Shown here: in pieces, positions 1 through 7,950 of the stretch
Layout: every line of letters begins with the position of its first letter
Numbering within the stretch: the first letter of the stretch is position 1
Assembly (NCBI GenBank): GCA_018268955.1
Contig: JAFDVO010000029.1
Span: 1 to 64,000, forward strand
Direction: 5' to 3'
From: Acidobacteriota bacterium
Lineage (GTDB): Bacteria; Acidobacteriota; Vicinamibacteria; Vicinamibacterales; CAVVIG01
DNA length: 64,000 nucleotides
The notes under the pieces: model-generated
What the model was told of the DNA's origin: nothing
Databases searched by the model: none
Seen by the model: only the letters and a program-made list of their open reading frames with translations
Position numbers and translations under genes: made by a program

Positions 1-76
1 GCGGAAGTACATAACAGGCTCTAGCGGGGCAGCCTGACAGGACAGGTCACGCGCAACGGTCGGAAGTTGCTGGCGC

Positions 77-916
77 TCAGCTCCTGAAGGCAGCTCGAAA
101 CTGGGTCGGCGTCAGGGCACACGCCTCGTCGAGCGCGCCTTTCAGCACGAACAGACGCGGATCCTCGCCGAACTCGTACAGACGATACAGGTGGTACGAA
201 GCGGCTTCCGCCTTCGACACCGCGAGCTCGTTGCGGGTCAGCGTGAACGGGAAGTATTTTCCAGAGGCGGTGGTCTTGACTTCGATGAGCCGCGGCCTCC
301 CGTCGCCTTCGAACGAGGCGATGTCGTAGCCCAGGCCGTCGCCCTCGTCTCGCGCCACCCAGCGTACCTTCTTCGACAGGTCCCTGCGTCTCTCATCGTC
401 GTGAAGCCGACGCCGCTCCAGTTCGAGGGCAAACTCCTCACCTCGAGCACCGAGTCTACGGTTCTCGGCGTCCAAGCGCACGAAGTCCACCCTGACTGGC
501 ACTACGCGTTGGCTTGCCCGGGCCGCGCGAGCCGGTTCTGGCGGTTCGACGAGGATGTCGCAAAAGCCGAGAGTGCCCTGAGGTTCCGGAGGGTCCACAA
601 GCACACAGCCGGGCAGTGCTTCGACCAGGCCCGCTCCACCAGCGATCCACTCGAGCACCGAGATTTCCAGTGCGGATTGATAGTTCTGCGCGGGGAGGTA
701 CCCCCGGACGTACGCGTGGCCATGGTTGACCAGCACGGCCGAGATATTCTGAAACTTGAACTCGACCGAGGCTTTCGTTCGGTTGTTCAACTGCCGACGG
801 GCACGCTCGTTATGAAAGGTCTTTTTGTAGGGAAGCCCCGCGAGCTCAAGGCGGAGCATTGCGAAGTACTCCGCAACGGTGACCTCGATCTCCTCTGTGG
901 ACCAGGCTGCGGGCAT
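77..916 (-). CDS. DUF3883 (NOV_C) domain protein, possible PD-(D/E)XK-like nuclease fold
   Basis: A 279-residue protein. The open frame extends upstream to 1111, but the extension is low-complexity and Arg-rich and overlaps the intergenic hairpin, so I start at the ATG at 916, where a conserved-looking N-terminal domain begins (MPAAWSTEEIEV). The C-terminal ~95 residues resemble DUF3883/NOV_C: a GYDI segment (Asp198) followed by LIEVKTT (Glu212, Lys214). That D-x(n)-E-x-K spacing is typical of PD-(D/E)XK nuclease-like folds. The family is often found in restriction or defence-associated proteins, but no restriction or methylase partner lies nearby here. The enzymatic role is inferred only. 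It is divergent from the MFS/spermidine-synthase gene. Confidence 0.75.
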   Translation of the reverse strand: MPAAWSTEEIEVTVAEYFAMLRLELAGLPYKKTFHNERARRQLNNRTKASVEFKFQNISAVLVNHGHAYVRGYLPAQNYQSALEISVLEWIAGGAGLVEALPGCVLVDPPEPQGTLGFCDILVEPPEPARAARASQRVVPVRVDFVRLDAENRRLGARGEEFALELERRRLHDDERRRDLSKKVRWVARDEGDGLGYDIASFEGDGRPRLIEVKTTASGKYFPFTLTRNELAVSKAEAASYHLYRLYEFGEDPRLFVLKGALDEACALTPTQFRAAFRS

Positions 917-982
917 CGTCGGCGTGCAGTCTACCAGGCCAGCAGGTTCGAGCGAGACGCCTGCAACAGACCGACTTGGAGA

Positions 983-1002
983 CGCCAGGCTGAAGCCTGG
1001 CG
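983..1002. repeat. Perfect 9-bp hairpin (REP-like)
   Basis: CGCCAGGCT and AGCCTGGCG form a perfect 9-bp inverted repeat around a two-base spacer, in the divergent spacer upstream of the DUF3883 gene. It has no T-run, so it is not a canonical terminator. It looks like a small REP-type palindrome. Confidence 0.6.
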
Positions 1003-1061
1003 CTACGACTGAGTGGCGGACCCTCTGTGACGACGTCCGGCGCGGGTTCGTGAAGCCGCGC

Positions 1062-1140
1062 CGGGGCCCATCGCCCGTCTGCCATTGCCTCGCCCACCGC
1101 CGAGCGCCCACCGGCTATCGCCCAGGGCCCAGCGCCCGGG
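1062..1140. repeat. Degenerate GGGCGATGGGC-type repeat tract
   Basis: On the minus strand this tract reads as variations of GGGCGATGGGC / GCGGTGGGCG. The same wording recurs at 7845-7950. This is the only such tract I saw in a divergent rather than a 3'-end position, though the open frame of the upstream gene crosses it. Confidence 0.5.
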
Positions 1141-1155
1141 TAAACTGGCCCTTCC

Positions 1156-4100
1156 GTGTCATTGCTGTTCCTGATCGCCTACACCTGCTCCGGGCTTGCC
1201 GGGCTCGTCTACGAAGTCAGCTGGACCCGCCTCCTCACGCTCTACATCGGACACACAACCGCTGCCGCCAGCGCGGTGGTCGCAGCGTTCCTCGGTGGGC
1301 TCGCGTCCGGAGCGGCCGGAGGCGGCGTCGTCGCCGCGCGCCTCCGGCCACGCCAGGCGCTTCAGGCGTACGTCGGCCTCGAGCTCGCCGTCGCGATCTT
1401 CGCGCTGCTGCTGCCACTCGAACTCCGCGCCCTCACGCCACTGCTGCGATGGGCCTACGCCGATGCAGCGCCCGGCCTGCTCTTTCCTGCTGTTCGCCTG
1501 ATCTCATGCCTCGCGCTGGTGTTCCTGCCAGCAGCGGCCCTCGGCGCCACATTCCCGATGGCGGTCCGCTGGTTCTCGCATCGCGCGGCGAACCCTGCGC
1601 GCGTGAGCAGCGCGCTTTACGCAATGAATACGGTCGGCGCCGCGATCGGATCGCTGCTCGCCGGCTTCACGCTCATCCCCGCCGTCGGCATCTCGGGGAC
1701 CACGAAGATCGGCATGGTCGGCAGCCTCGTCGCCGCGGCCATCGTCGGGGTCGTCGTCTCACGCGACCGCGGCGATGAAGCGGACCCGCGAGGCGGCACC
1801 GCGGAGACGTACAGTCAGACACAGAAGCCCGCGACGGCAGACCCCGCGCGCAGCAGGAAGCGGACGAGACTCACGCCGCTCGCAGACACACGCGCGCAGG
1901 CGCCAACCCAGGCACAGCCATGGCTGGCGATCGCGATCCTCGGCCTCTCTGGCTTCGCGTCGCTCGTGCACGAGATCGCGTGGACGCGCATCCTCGCCCT
2001 CGTCCTCGGCCCAACGACGTACGCGTTCGCCGCGACGCTGGCGGCCGTCGTCGCCGGCGTGGCGATCGGCTCTGGTGCCGGCACCTGGCTCATTGGTCGG
2101 CTGCGCCGCAGCGCACACGCCGGTGTGCTCGCAGGCGTCCTGGCCATCGGCGCCATCACCATCGTGGCGACCTCCGCACTGGCTGGCGGGTACGTCCCGC
2201 GGACCATCGCCCACGAGATTGCCGCCGCTCCTGACTCGTTCAATGCCCTGGTCAGCTCCGGCATGCTCCTGACCTCGCTGCTCATCCTGCCGACCGCGAT
2301 CTGCATGGGCGCCGCGTTTCCGCTCGCACTCGCAATGGCGGGCGATCCAGCCCACTCGCCCGCGCGACGGTTCGGGCTGGTCTACGCGGTGAACACGGTC
2401 GGATCGGTCACGGGCACGCTGGCGTCAGGATTCCTCCTGATCCCGTGGCTCGGCATCCCGACCACGCTGGCGGTCGCGGCATTCGTGCTCGTGTTCGCCG
2501 CGCTGGCGATCGTCGCACTCAGCGACGTGAGCACGGTGGCGCGGAATGCGGGCTACGCTGTCAGTGCCGCAGCCATCGCCGCGCTGATCGTCGCTCCGCA
2601 GTGGGATCGCGACCTGCTGGCGAGCGGCGTCTATCTCTACGCGCCGTTCGTGCCGAAGGGGCTGGACCTCGAAACGCAGCTGACGGCCGGCACGCTCCTC
2701 TACTACAAGGACGGCGCGCCAGCGACAGTGTCAGTGAAGCGGCTGACCGGAACGACGACGCTCGCGGTGGACGGGAAGACAGACGCGTCGAACCGCAGCG
2801 ACATGCTGACGCAGAAGCTGGTCGCACACATCCCGCTGCTGCTCCACCCCGACCCACAGCAGATCGCCATCGTCGGACTCGGCAGCGGGGTCACCGTTGG
2901 CGCGGCGCTGAGTCATCCGGTCGAGCGGGCAGACGTGATCGAGATCTCGCCGGAGGTCGTGGAGGCGTCGCGGTTCTTCGAGACGGAGAATCACAAGGCG
3001 CTCGCGGATCCGCGCACGCACCTGATCGTCGGCGACGGCCGGTCGCACATTCTCCTGTCGCGCCAGCAGTACGACGTGATCATCTCCGAGCCGTCGAACC
3101 CGTGGATTGCAGGGGTCGCCGCGCTCTTCACGAAGGAGTTCTTCGAGGGGGCGAAGGCGAGGCTGGCGCCCGGGGGCCTGATCTGCCAGTGGGCGCACAC
3201 CTACACCATCAGCGAACGCGACCTGCGCTCGATCGTGGCGACCTTCACCTCGGTGTTCCCGAACGCCACAGCGTGGATGGTGAACGACAACGACCTGCTG
3301 ATGGTCGGCTCGGTCGACGCGCAGCCTCCGTCGCTGGAGCGCATCGCACAGCACTGGTCCCGAGGGCAGGCTGCCGCGAACCTCGGCGAAGTCGGTGCAC
3401 TGGAACCGTTCGACGTCCTGTCGCTCTTCGCCGGCACCGGGAAGGACCTCCGCGCCTTCGCCGATGGGACGGACGGCGGTGTCGACATCCTGGACGACGA
3501 CCGGATGCGGCTCGAGTTCTCGGCGCCGCGCGAGCTGCACCAGGCCAGTGCGGGCTCGAACGACGCGTCGCTCGCTTCGATCGCCAGGCCCGAGGAGGCA
3601 CCGGAGCTGATTCGACGCGTGCGTGAGCAGGCGTCGATGGCGCAGTGGCGAGGGCGCGCCGACATGATGGCGAGGTCCGATGCCTACTCGATTGCCTACG
3701 AGGACTACATCAAGGCGCTGAAGATGGACCCGACAGACGAAGCGGCGCTGAAGGCGTTCACGCGCGTGGCCCTGCTGACGAACCGCGCGCAGGACGCACT
3801 CTCGTGGGTCAAGTCCTTGACGATGGAGAAGACCAGCGTGCAGGCGCAGGTGTCTATCTCGAAGCTGCTTGCGGCCGCGGGGTTCCGATCCGACGCGATC
3901 GACGCTGTCGCAAAGGCCTGCTCGATCGAACCGGTGGCGGCTGCCGCGTGCGAACAGCTCGCCTCGCTTCAGGCCGATGCGGGAGACGCGACACAGCTCG
4001 ACGCGGCACTTGGATCACTGCGCCGCGCGGCGCCTGACTCTGCGCCGACGGCGTACTACACCGGCGTGCTCGCGTTCCTGAAGGGAGACGCGAACGGCGC

Positions 4101-4395
4101 GCTCGAGGCCGCACGCAGGGCGGTCGGCATCGACGCGTCGTTCGCGGCCGCGTACGACCTGATCGGTGCGGCGCACACGAAGCTCGGCCAGGCCGACCTC
4201 GCCGCGCAGGCGTTCCAGACATCCCTGCGCTTCGACCCGCACGACAGCACCGCTTATGCGAACCTCGGACTCCTCGCGCTCGCTGCGGGACGCCGTGACG
4301 AGGCGCGTAACTACTTCGCCGAAGCGCTCTGGCTCAGGCCCGACGACAAGACCGCGCTGGACGGCATGGCGAAGACGAGGACGCACGGAAGTTAG
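1156..4395 (+). CDS. Fused MFS-type membrane / spermidine-synthase-like / TPR protein
   Basis: A 1079-residue protein starting at GTG. A TAAACT hexamer lies 9 nt upstream and no Shine-Dalgarno is visible. Residues ~1-490 are highly hydrophobic, with two related membrane blocks (GLVYEVSWTRLL and SLVHEIAWTRIL), suggesting an internally duplicated transporter-like domain. Residues ~500-730 resemble the Rossmann fold of spermidine synthase: a glycine-rich LGSGVTVG, VIEISPEVVE and GDGRSHIL. The catalytic region reads ISEPSNPW, as is usual in these fused relatives, so true aminopropyltransferase activity is doubtful. Residues ~830-1075 are TPR-like helices. Substrate unknown. A second, TPR-less relative lies at 34958-37210. 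Confidence 0.88.
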   Translation: MSLLFLIAYTCSGLAGLVYEVSWTRLLTLYIGHTTAAASAVVAAFLGGLASGAAGGGVVAARLRPRQALQAYVGLELAVAIFALLLPLELRALTPLLRWAYADAAPGLLFPAVRLISCLALVFLPAAALGATFPMAVRWFSHRAANPARVSSALYAMNTVGAAIGSLLAGFTLIPAVGISGTTKIGMVGSLVAAAIVGVVVSRDRGDEADPRGGTAETYSQTQKPATADPARSRKRTRLTPLADTRAQAPTQAQPWLAIAILGLSGFASLVHEIAWTRILALVLGPTTYAFAATLAAVVAGVAIGSGAGTWLIGRLRRSAHAGVLAGVLAIGAITIVATSALAGGYVPRTIAHEIAAAPDSFNALVSSGMLLTSLLILPTAICMGAAFPLALAMAGDPAHSPARRFGLVYAVNTVGSVTGTLASGFLLIPWLGIPTTLAVAAFVLVFAALAIVALSDVSTVARNAGYAVSAAAIAALIVAPQWDRDLLASGVYLYAPFVPKGLDLETQLTAGTLLYYKDGAPATVSVKRLTGTTTLAVDGKTDASNRSDMLTQKLVAHIPLLLHPDPQQIAIVGLGSGVTVGAALSHPVERADVIEISPEVVEASRFFETENHKALADPRTHLIVGDGRSHILLSRQQYDVIISEPSNPWIAGVAALFTKEFFEGAKARLAPGGLICQWAHTYTISERDLRSIVATFTSVFPNATAWMVNDNDLLMVGSVDAQPPSLERIAQHWSRGQAAANLGEVGALEPFDVLSLFAGTGKDLRAFADGTDGGVDILDDDRMRLEFSAPRELHQASAGSNDASLASIARPEEAPELIRRVREQASMAQWRGRADMMARSDAYSIAYEDYIKALKMDPTDEAALKAFTRVALLTNRAQDALSWVKSLTMEKTSVQAQVSISKLLAAAGFRSDAIDAVAKACSIEPVAAAACEQLASLQADAGDATQLDAALGSLRRAAPDSAPTAYYTGVLAFLKGDANGALEAARRAVGIDASFAAAYDLIGAAHTKLGQADLAAQAFQTSLRFDPHDSTAYANLGLLALAAGRRDEARNYFAEALWLRPDDKTALDGMAKTRTHGS

Positions 4396-4441
4396 AACTC
4401 AGAAGGCAGAATTCAGAACGTCAATCCCATGATCACGAAAA

Positions 4442-4621
4442 GCTCCACCACGGGGAGCACGGAGAACACGGAGCTACACGGTTCTCGATAGCATCTCGGT
4501 CACCTCCGCGCGCGAAAGCTCCACGACCGGAGGCACGGAAGCGAGACACCGTGGGACACGGGCCAACCATGCGTGCTGATCCGTGCCTTCCGTGTGTAGC
4601 CTCTGTGCGCTCCGTGGTGGC
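4442..4621. terminator. Long imperfect inverted repeat between convergent genes
   Basis: The left arm (4442-4481) is built from CACGGAG-type units and the right arm (4581-4621) from their complement. CCACCACGG (4445-4453) pairs perfectly with CCGTGGTGG (4612-4620), and GCTACACGG pairs nearly perfectly with CCGTGTGTAGC. It lies between the convergent 3' ends of the MFS fusion and yceI, where a bidirectional terminator or 3'-end-protecting hairpin would be expected. There is no U-tract. The terminator role is inferred. Confidence 0.5.
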
Positions 4622-4628
4622 GCTTTCG

Positions 4629-5168
4629 TCAGGCGGCCTGGATCTGCAGGCTGACCTTCACATCGTCGCCCACCAGGAAGCCGCCGGTCTCGAGCGCGGC
4701 ATTCCAGTTCAACCCGAAGTCCTTCCGGTTGATCGTCGTCTCGGCCTCGAACGCCACCTTCTCGTTGCCCCATGGATCCTTGGCCGTGCCGAGGTGCGTC
4801 ACGGGGAGGACGATGTGCTTGCTGACGCCACGGATCGTGAGGTCCCCTTCCACGTGATACAGGTTGTCTCCCTTCGACGTAATCGACGTGCTCACGAAGG
4901 TCAGCGTCGGATACTTGTCGGCGGCGAAGAAGTCGTCGCTCTTGAGGTGCGTGTCGCGGTTCGGCTCGTTCGTGTCGATGCTCGATGCCTGGATGGACAC
5001 GTTCACTTTCGAGCGCGCCGGGTCGGCAGCGTCGAACTCGATGGTGCCGCTGAAATCCGAGAAGCTCCCGCGCACCTTCGTGATCAGATGGCGGACCTGG
5101 AACGTAACCTCGGAGTGCGACTTGTCAATGCTGTAGGTGCGAACGGACGATGTAGTGGCTGTAGACAT
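4629..5168 (-). CDS. YceI family protein
   Basis: A 179-residue protein matching the YceI lipocalin-like fold: it opens with YSIDKSHSEVTFQVRHL, has the conserved SIDTNEPNRDTHL segment and DDFFAADKYPTLTF, and ends in a VSLQIQAA strand. YceI proteins bind polyisoprenoid or amphiphilic ligands. Many are periplasmic, but this one has no signal peptide, so it is probably cytoplasmic. A GAGGGGA Shine-Dalgarno precedes the ATG. It lies downstream of the pirin gene on the same strand, separated by a repeat tract. Confidence 0.9.
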   Translation of the reverse strand: MSTATTSSVRTYSIDKSHSEVTFQVRHLITKVRGSFSDFSGTIEFDAADPARSKVNVSIQASSIDTNEPNRDTHLKSDDFFAADKYPTLTFVSTSITSKGDNLYHVEGDLTIRGVSKHIVLPVTHLGTAKDPWGNEKVAFEAETTINRKDFGLNWNAALETGGFLVGDDVKVSLQIQAA

Positions 5169-5189
5169 TTCAGGGCTCCCCTCAAGGAA

Positions 5190-5273
5190 ATTGCTAATCG
5201 CTAATTGCTAATCGCTAATCGCTAATCATTAATTGCTAATCGGTAATCGCTGATCGGACTCGCTGATTGCTGA
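5190..5273. repeat. Short-period tandem repeat (GCTAATC units)
   Basis: About ten degenerate copies of a 7-8 bp unit, GCTAATC/GCTAATT, in the 3' region of the pirin gene. They are followed (5280-5316) by a stretch whose complement reads GAACTCAGACCTGAGAAGGCAG. This resembles wording after the stop at 4395. Much more AT-rich than the surrounding DNA. Confidence 0.7.
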
Positions 5274-5316
5274 ACGCGCGCCCTCGTTTCTGACGTCTGC
5301 CTTCTCAGGTCTGAGT

Positions 5317-6012
5317 TCACGCGAGGTCGAAGAGCAGGACTTCCGCGCCGTCGCCGTTCGTGAGCGTCACCATCTCGCTGGTGATCGCGGCGCCGTCGCC
5401 TTCGGACATCAGGCGGCCGTTCACGACGAGCGAGCCGCGGGCCACGTGAACCCACGCGGCGCGGCCCGGCCGCAGGTCGTAGGTGCGCGCCGATCCGCCG
5501 TCGAGGCGGGTCACCCACAGGTCGACGTCCTGCAGCAGCGCGATCGAGCCGTCCCGACCGTCGCGCGAGGCGAGCAGCACGAAGTTGCGCAACGCCTGCT
5601 CGCGGTCGAAGCGGTGCTGGCCGTATGCCGGCGGCAGCCCGCGTTCACCCGGCACGATCCAGATCTGCAGGAAGTGCGTCGCCTCGCTCGGCGACGGGTT
5701 GTACTCGCTGTGCACGACACCCGAGCCGGCACGCATGTGCTGGATCTCGCCGGGCCGAATCACGGACCCATTCCCCATGCTGTCGCGATGCTCCAGCGCG
5801 CCGTCGAGGACGTAGGAGAGGATCTCCATGTCCCGATGCGGGTGCGCACCGAACCCGGCCCCGCCGCGCACGCGGTCGTCGTTGATCACCCGGAGGGTGC
5901 GGAAGCCCATGTTCGACGGATCGTAGTACTCGCCGAACGAGAAGCTGTGGCGGCTATCCAGCCACTCCCAGTCCGTCCGCCCGCGCCCGTCCGCCCGCCT
6001 GATCTCCACCAT
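5317..6012 (-). CDS. Pirin family protein (YhhW/quercetinase-like)
   Basis: A 231-residue bicupin. The frame extends upstream, but the ATG at 6012 has a GGAGG Shine-Dalgarno and gives the usual pirin N-terminus. The four metal ligands known from E. coli YhhW are present at the same positions: His57 and His59 (AHPHRD), His101 and Glu103 (VVHSEYN). This supports a metal-bound cupin able to act as a quercetin-type dioxygenase; the substrate is not shown. Its 5' side carries a candidate sigma-54 promoter (6068-6084), and the divergent neighbour is a sigma-54 activator, so regulated expression in response to an aromatic compound is plausible. Confidence 0.92.
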   Translation of the reverse strand: MVEIRRADGRGRTDWEWLDSRHSFSFGEYYDPSNMGFRTLRVINDDRVRGGAGFGAHPHRDMEILSYVLDGALEHRDSMGNGSVIRPGEIQHMRAGSGVVHSEYNPSPSEATHFLQIWIVPGERGLPPAYGQHRFDREQALRNFVLLASRDGRDGSIALLQDVDLWVTRLDGGSARTYDLRPGRAAWVHVARGSLVVNGRLMSEGDGAAITSEMVTLTNGDGAEVLLFDLA

Positions 6013-6067
6013 GGTCCGCCTCCAGTTCTGCAACCGCCCTTCGTCCGCGCCGCATGCCTCCCCTATA

Positions 6068-6084
6068 GGCAACTGGCCGGCCAA
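6068..6084 (-). promoter_or_regulatory. Candidate sigma-54 (-24/-12) promoter of the pirin gene
   Basis: On the minus strand the sequence reads TTGGCCGGCCAGTTGCC. The invariant GG and GC are exactly 10 nt apart, and TTGGC and TTGC match the -24 and -12 elements. It lies about 56 nt upstream of the pirin ATG, oriented toward it. ACTAG (6114-6118) and CTAGT (6135-6139), ~35-50 bp further upstream, form a weak inverted repeat that could be part of an activator site. Confidence 0.55.
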
Positions 6085-6187
6085 CCAGGCGATCTCTGGA
6101 AGTCGTTGATTTCACTAGACCGGACGGCTCATGGCTAGTCGACACGCCGTTTCGAGCGACTCATTTCGATAGCGTCGAACATCAAAA

Positions 6188-6202
6188 CGAGAGATGCTCT
6201 CG
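6188..6202. promoter_or_regulatory. Inverted repeat over the ribosome binding region
   Basis: CGAGA-gatgc-TCTCG is a perfect 5-bp inverted repeat ending two bases before the ATG at 6205. It covers the only purine-rich stretch that could act as a Shine-Dalgarno. It could be an autoregulatory operator or an RNA hairpin that masks the start. Confidence 0.4.
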
Positions 6203-6204
6203 AT

Positions 6205-7833
6205 ATGCGCGCAACCGATCTGGACCTGCGGGAGCTGCTGGAGTTCGAACCAAAAGGGGGCGTGATCCGCTTCGCCGGCGACCGGGCGCTCCTCTTCAAC
6301 ACCGTCGCGCTCGGGCTGCTCCGGCGTGAGCTCGTCGAGACACTCGGGCTGACGACGGCGCGGGGGATCCTGACGCGGTTCGGCTATGCGCATGGCTGGC
6401 GCACGGCCGACGCGCTTCGGCAGCACTTCGATTGGGACTCCGAGCACGAGTGGCAGCTCGCCGGGGGCCGCGTGCACCAGCTGCAGGGCTTCCTGGTGTA
6501 CGAGCCGGTGCCGCGTGCACCAGGTGAACTGCCGAAGGGGTTCGCCTCCTCGGTGTGGCGCGACTCCTACGAGGCGCACGAGCATCTCGAGCACCTCGGC
6601 CCTTCTACGGAACCGGTCTGCTGGACACTGACCGGCTTCGCGAGCGGGTACCTCAGCCGCGTCGCGGGGCGACGCATCCTCTGCTTCGAGGAGAAGTGCG
6701 TCGCAAGGGGCGACGCCTATTGCCTGATGGTCGGCCGCCCCGAAGAGGAGTGGGAGAACTGCCCGAGCTCCGACCGGCGCTACTTCGATCGGATGTGCCT
6801 CGACGAGGCGCTGAAGGACGTCACGGATCGTTTGAAATCAACAGAGCAGCGGCTCGCCACCAGGCGGCAGCAGCTCGCGCGCGTGACCGTGGAGGAGCCT
6901 GCGCCAGGCATCATCGCGAAGAGCGCGCAGATGCAGCGGGTGCTCGAGGAAGCGCGCCGGGTCGCGCGTGTTGACTCGACGGTGCTGCTCACGGGGGAGA
7001 GCGGCGTCGGGAAGGAAGCGATCGCGCGCTTCATCCATGAGGAGTCAGCGCGCGCGCCCAAGCCGTTCGTCGCCATCAACTGCGCCGCCGTTCCCGAGGC
7101 ACTGATCGAGAGCGAGCTGTTCGGCCACGTCCGCGGCGCGTTTACCGGAGCGACCCAGGACCGCGTGGGGCTGTTCGAGGCCGCGAACGGGGGCACGCTG
7201 CTCCTCGACGAGGTCGGCGACCTGCCCATGCCGATGCAGGTGAAGCTCCTGCGCGTGCTTCAGGAGCGGGAGTTCCGCCGGGTTGGCGAGAACCGCACGC
7301 GGCACGTCGACGTGCGCGTGCTCGCCGCGACGCTGCGCGACCTGCCGGGCGAGGTGGCCGCCGGCCGGTTCCGGCAGGACCTCTACTACCGCCTTCGCGT
7401 GATCGAGATCCGCATTCCGCCGCTTCGCGAACGGCGGGACGACGTGCTGCCGATCGCCCGACAGGTGCTTGCGGAAACCGCATCGCGGCTGAAGCTGCCG
7501 GCCAGCAGCTTCTCACCCGCGGCCGCCGATCAGCTCTTGCGCTGGAGCTGGCCCGGCAACGTCCGCGAACTCCAGAACGTCGTCGAGCGCGCGATCGTGC
7601 TGGCACGTGGGACCCGTGTGCAGGTTGAGGATCTGCCGGATGAAGTGCGCCTCTCCACCGCGACCATGGGGATGCCCGGGTCAGCGCCGATCCTGCGTCC
7701 GCTGGCCGACGTAGAGCGGGAGCACATCCTCGGCGTACTCGAGGCCGTGCACGGCAACCGCACGAAGGCGGCGGCCGTGCTCGGCATCGGGCCGGCGACG
7801 CTGTTCAGGAAGCTGAAGGAGTACAGGGTTTGA
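6205..7833 (+). CDS. Sigma-54-dependent regulator, XylR/DmpR type (XylR_N-V4R-AAA-Fis)
   Basis: A 542-residue bacterial enhancer-binding protein. Residues ~1-100 resemble the XylR_N aromatic-sensing domain and ~120-180 a V4R domain ([17 protein letters not shown]). The AAA+ domain has Walker A GESGVGKE (~264-271), an intact GAFTGA loop (~311-316) that contacts sigma-54, and Walker [10 protein letters not shown]. The C-terminus is a Fis-type helix-turn-helix ([18 protein letters not shown]). By analogy with XylR, DmpR and PoxR it should bind an aromatic ligand and activate a sigma-54 promoter. The divergent pirin gene is the obvious target. Confidence 0.93.
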   Translation: MRATDLDLRELLEFEPKGGVIRFAGDRALLFNTVALGLLRRELVETLGLTTARGILTRFGYAHGWRTADALRQHFDWDSEHEWQLAGGRVHQLQGFLVYEPVPRAPGELPKGFASSVWRDSYEAHEHLEHLGPSTEPVCWTLTGFASGYLSRVAGRRILCFEEKCVARGDAYCLMVGRPEEEWENCPSSDRRYFDRMCLDEALKDVTDRLKSTEQRLATRRQQLARVTVEEPAPGIIAKSAQMQRVLEEARRVARVDSTVLLTGESGVGKEAIARFIHEESARAPKPFVAINCAAVPEALIESELFGHVRGAFTGATQDRVGLFEAANGGTLLLDEVGDLPMPMQVKLLRVLQEREFRRVGENRTRHVDVRVLAATLRDLPGEVAAGRFRQDLYYRLRVIEIRIPPLRERRDDVLPIARQVLAETASRLKLPASSFSPAAADQLLRWSWPGNVRELQNVVERAIVLARGTRVQVEDLPDEVRLSTATMGMPGSAPILRPLADVEREHILGVLEAVHGNRTKAAAVLGIGPATLFRKLKEYRV

Positions 7834-7950
7834 GGACGCCCTCAGGCGATGGGCGATGGGTTATGGGCGGTGGGCGCAGCGACGCGTGTCACGCTGCGGA
7901 GAGCACGAATCAGTTGCATGCCTATCGCCTACCGCCCAGTGCCTATGGCC
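7831..7950. terminator. Convergent-gene spacer with hairpins and imperfect inverted repeats
   Basis: TGAGG-acgc-CCTCA (7831-7844) begins at the stop codon of the regulator gene. Next come GGGCGATGGG-type units (7846-7875), a GCAGCG/CGCTGC stem, and complementary GCCTATCGCCTACCGCCC-type units (7918-7950) up to the end of the amidohydrolase gene. The two repeat blocks are roughly inverted. A bidirectional 3'-end structure is likely; no T-run is present. Confidence 0.5.

Noticed and set aside
191..1012. 273-codon open frame on the plus strand opposite the DUF3883 gene
   Set aside because: It mirrors the coding frame of the real gene in GC-rich DNA and shows no domain or signal of its own.
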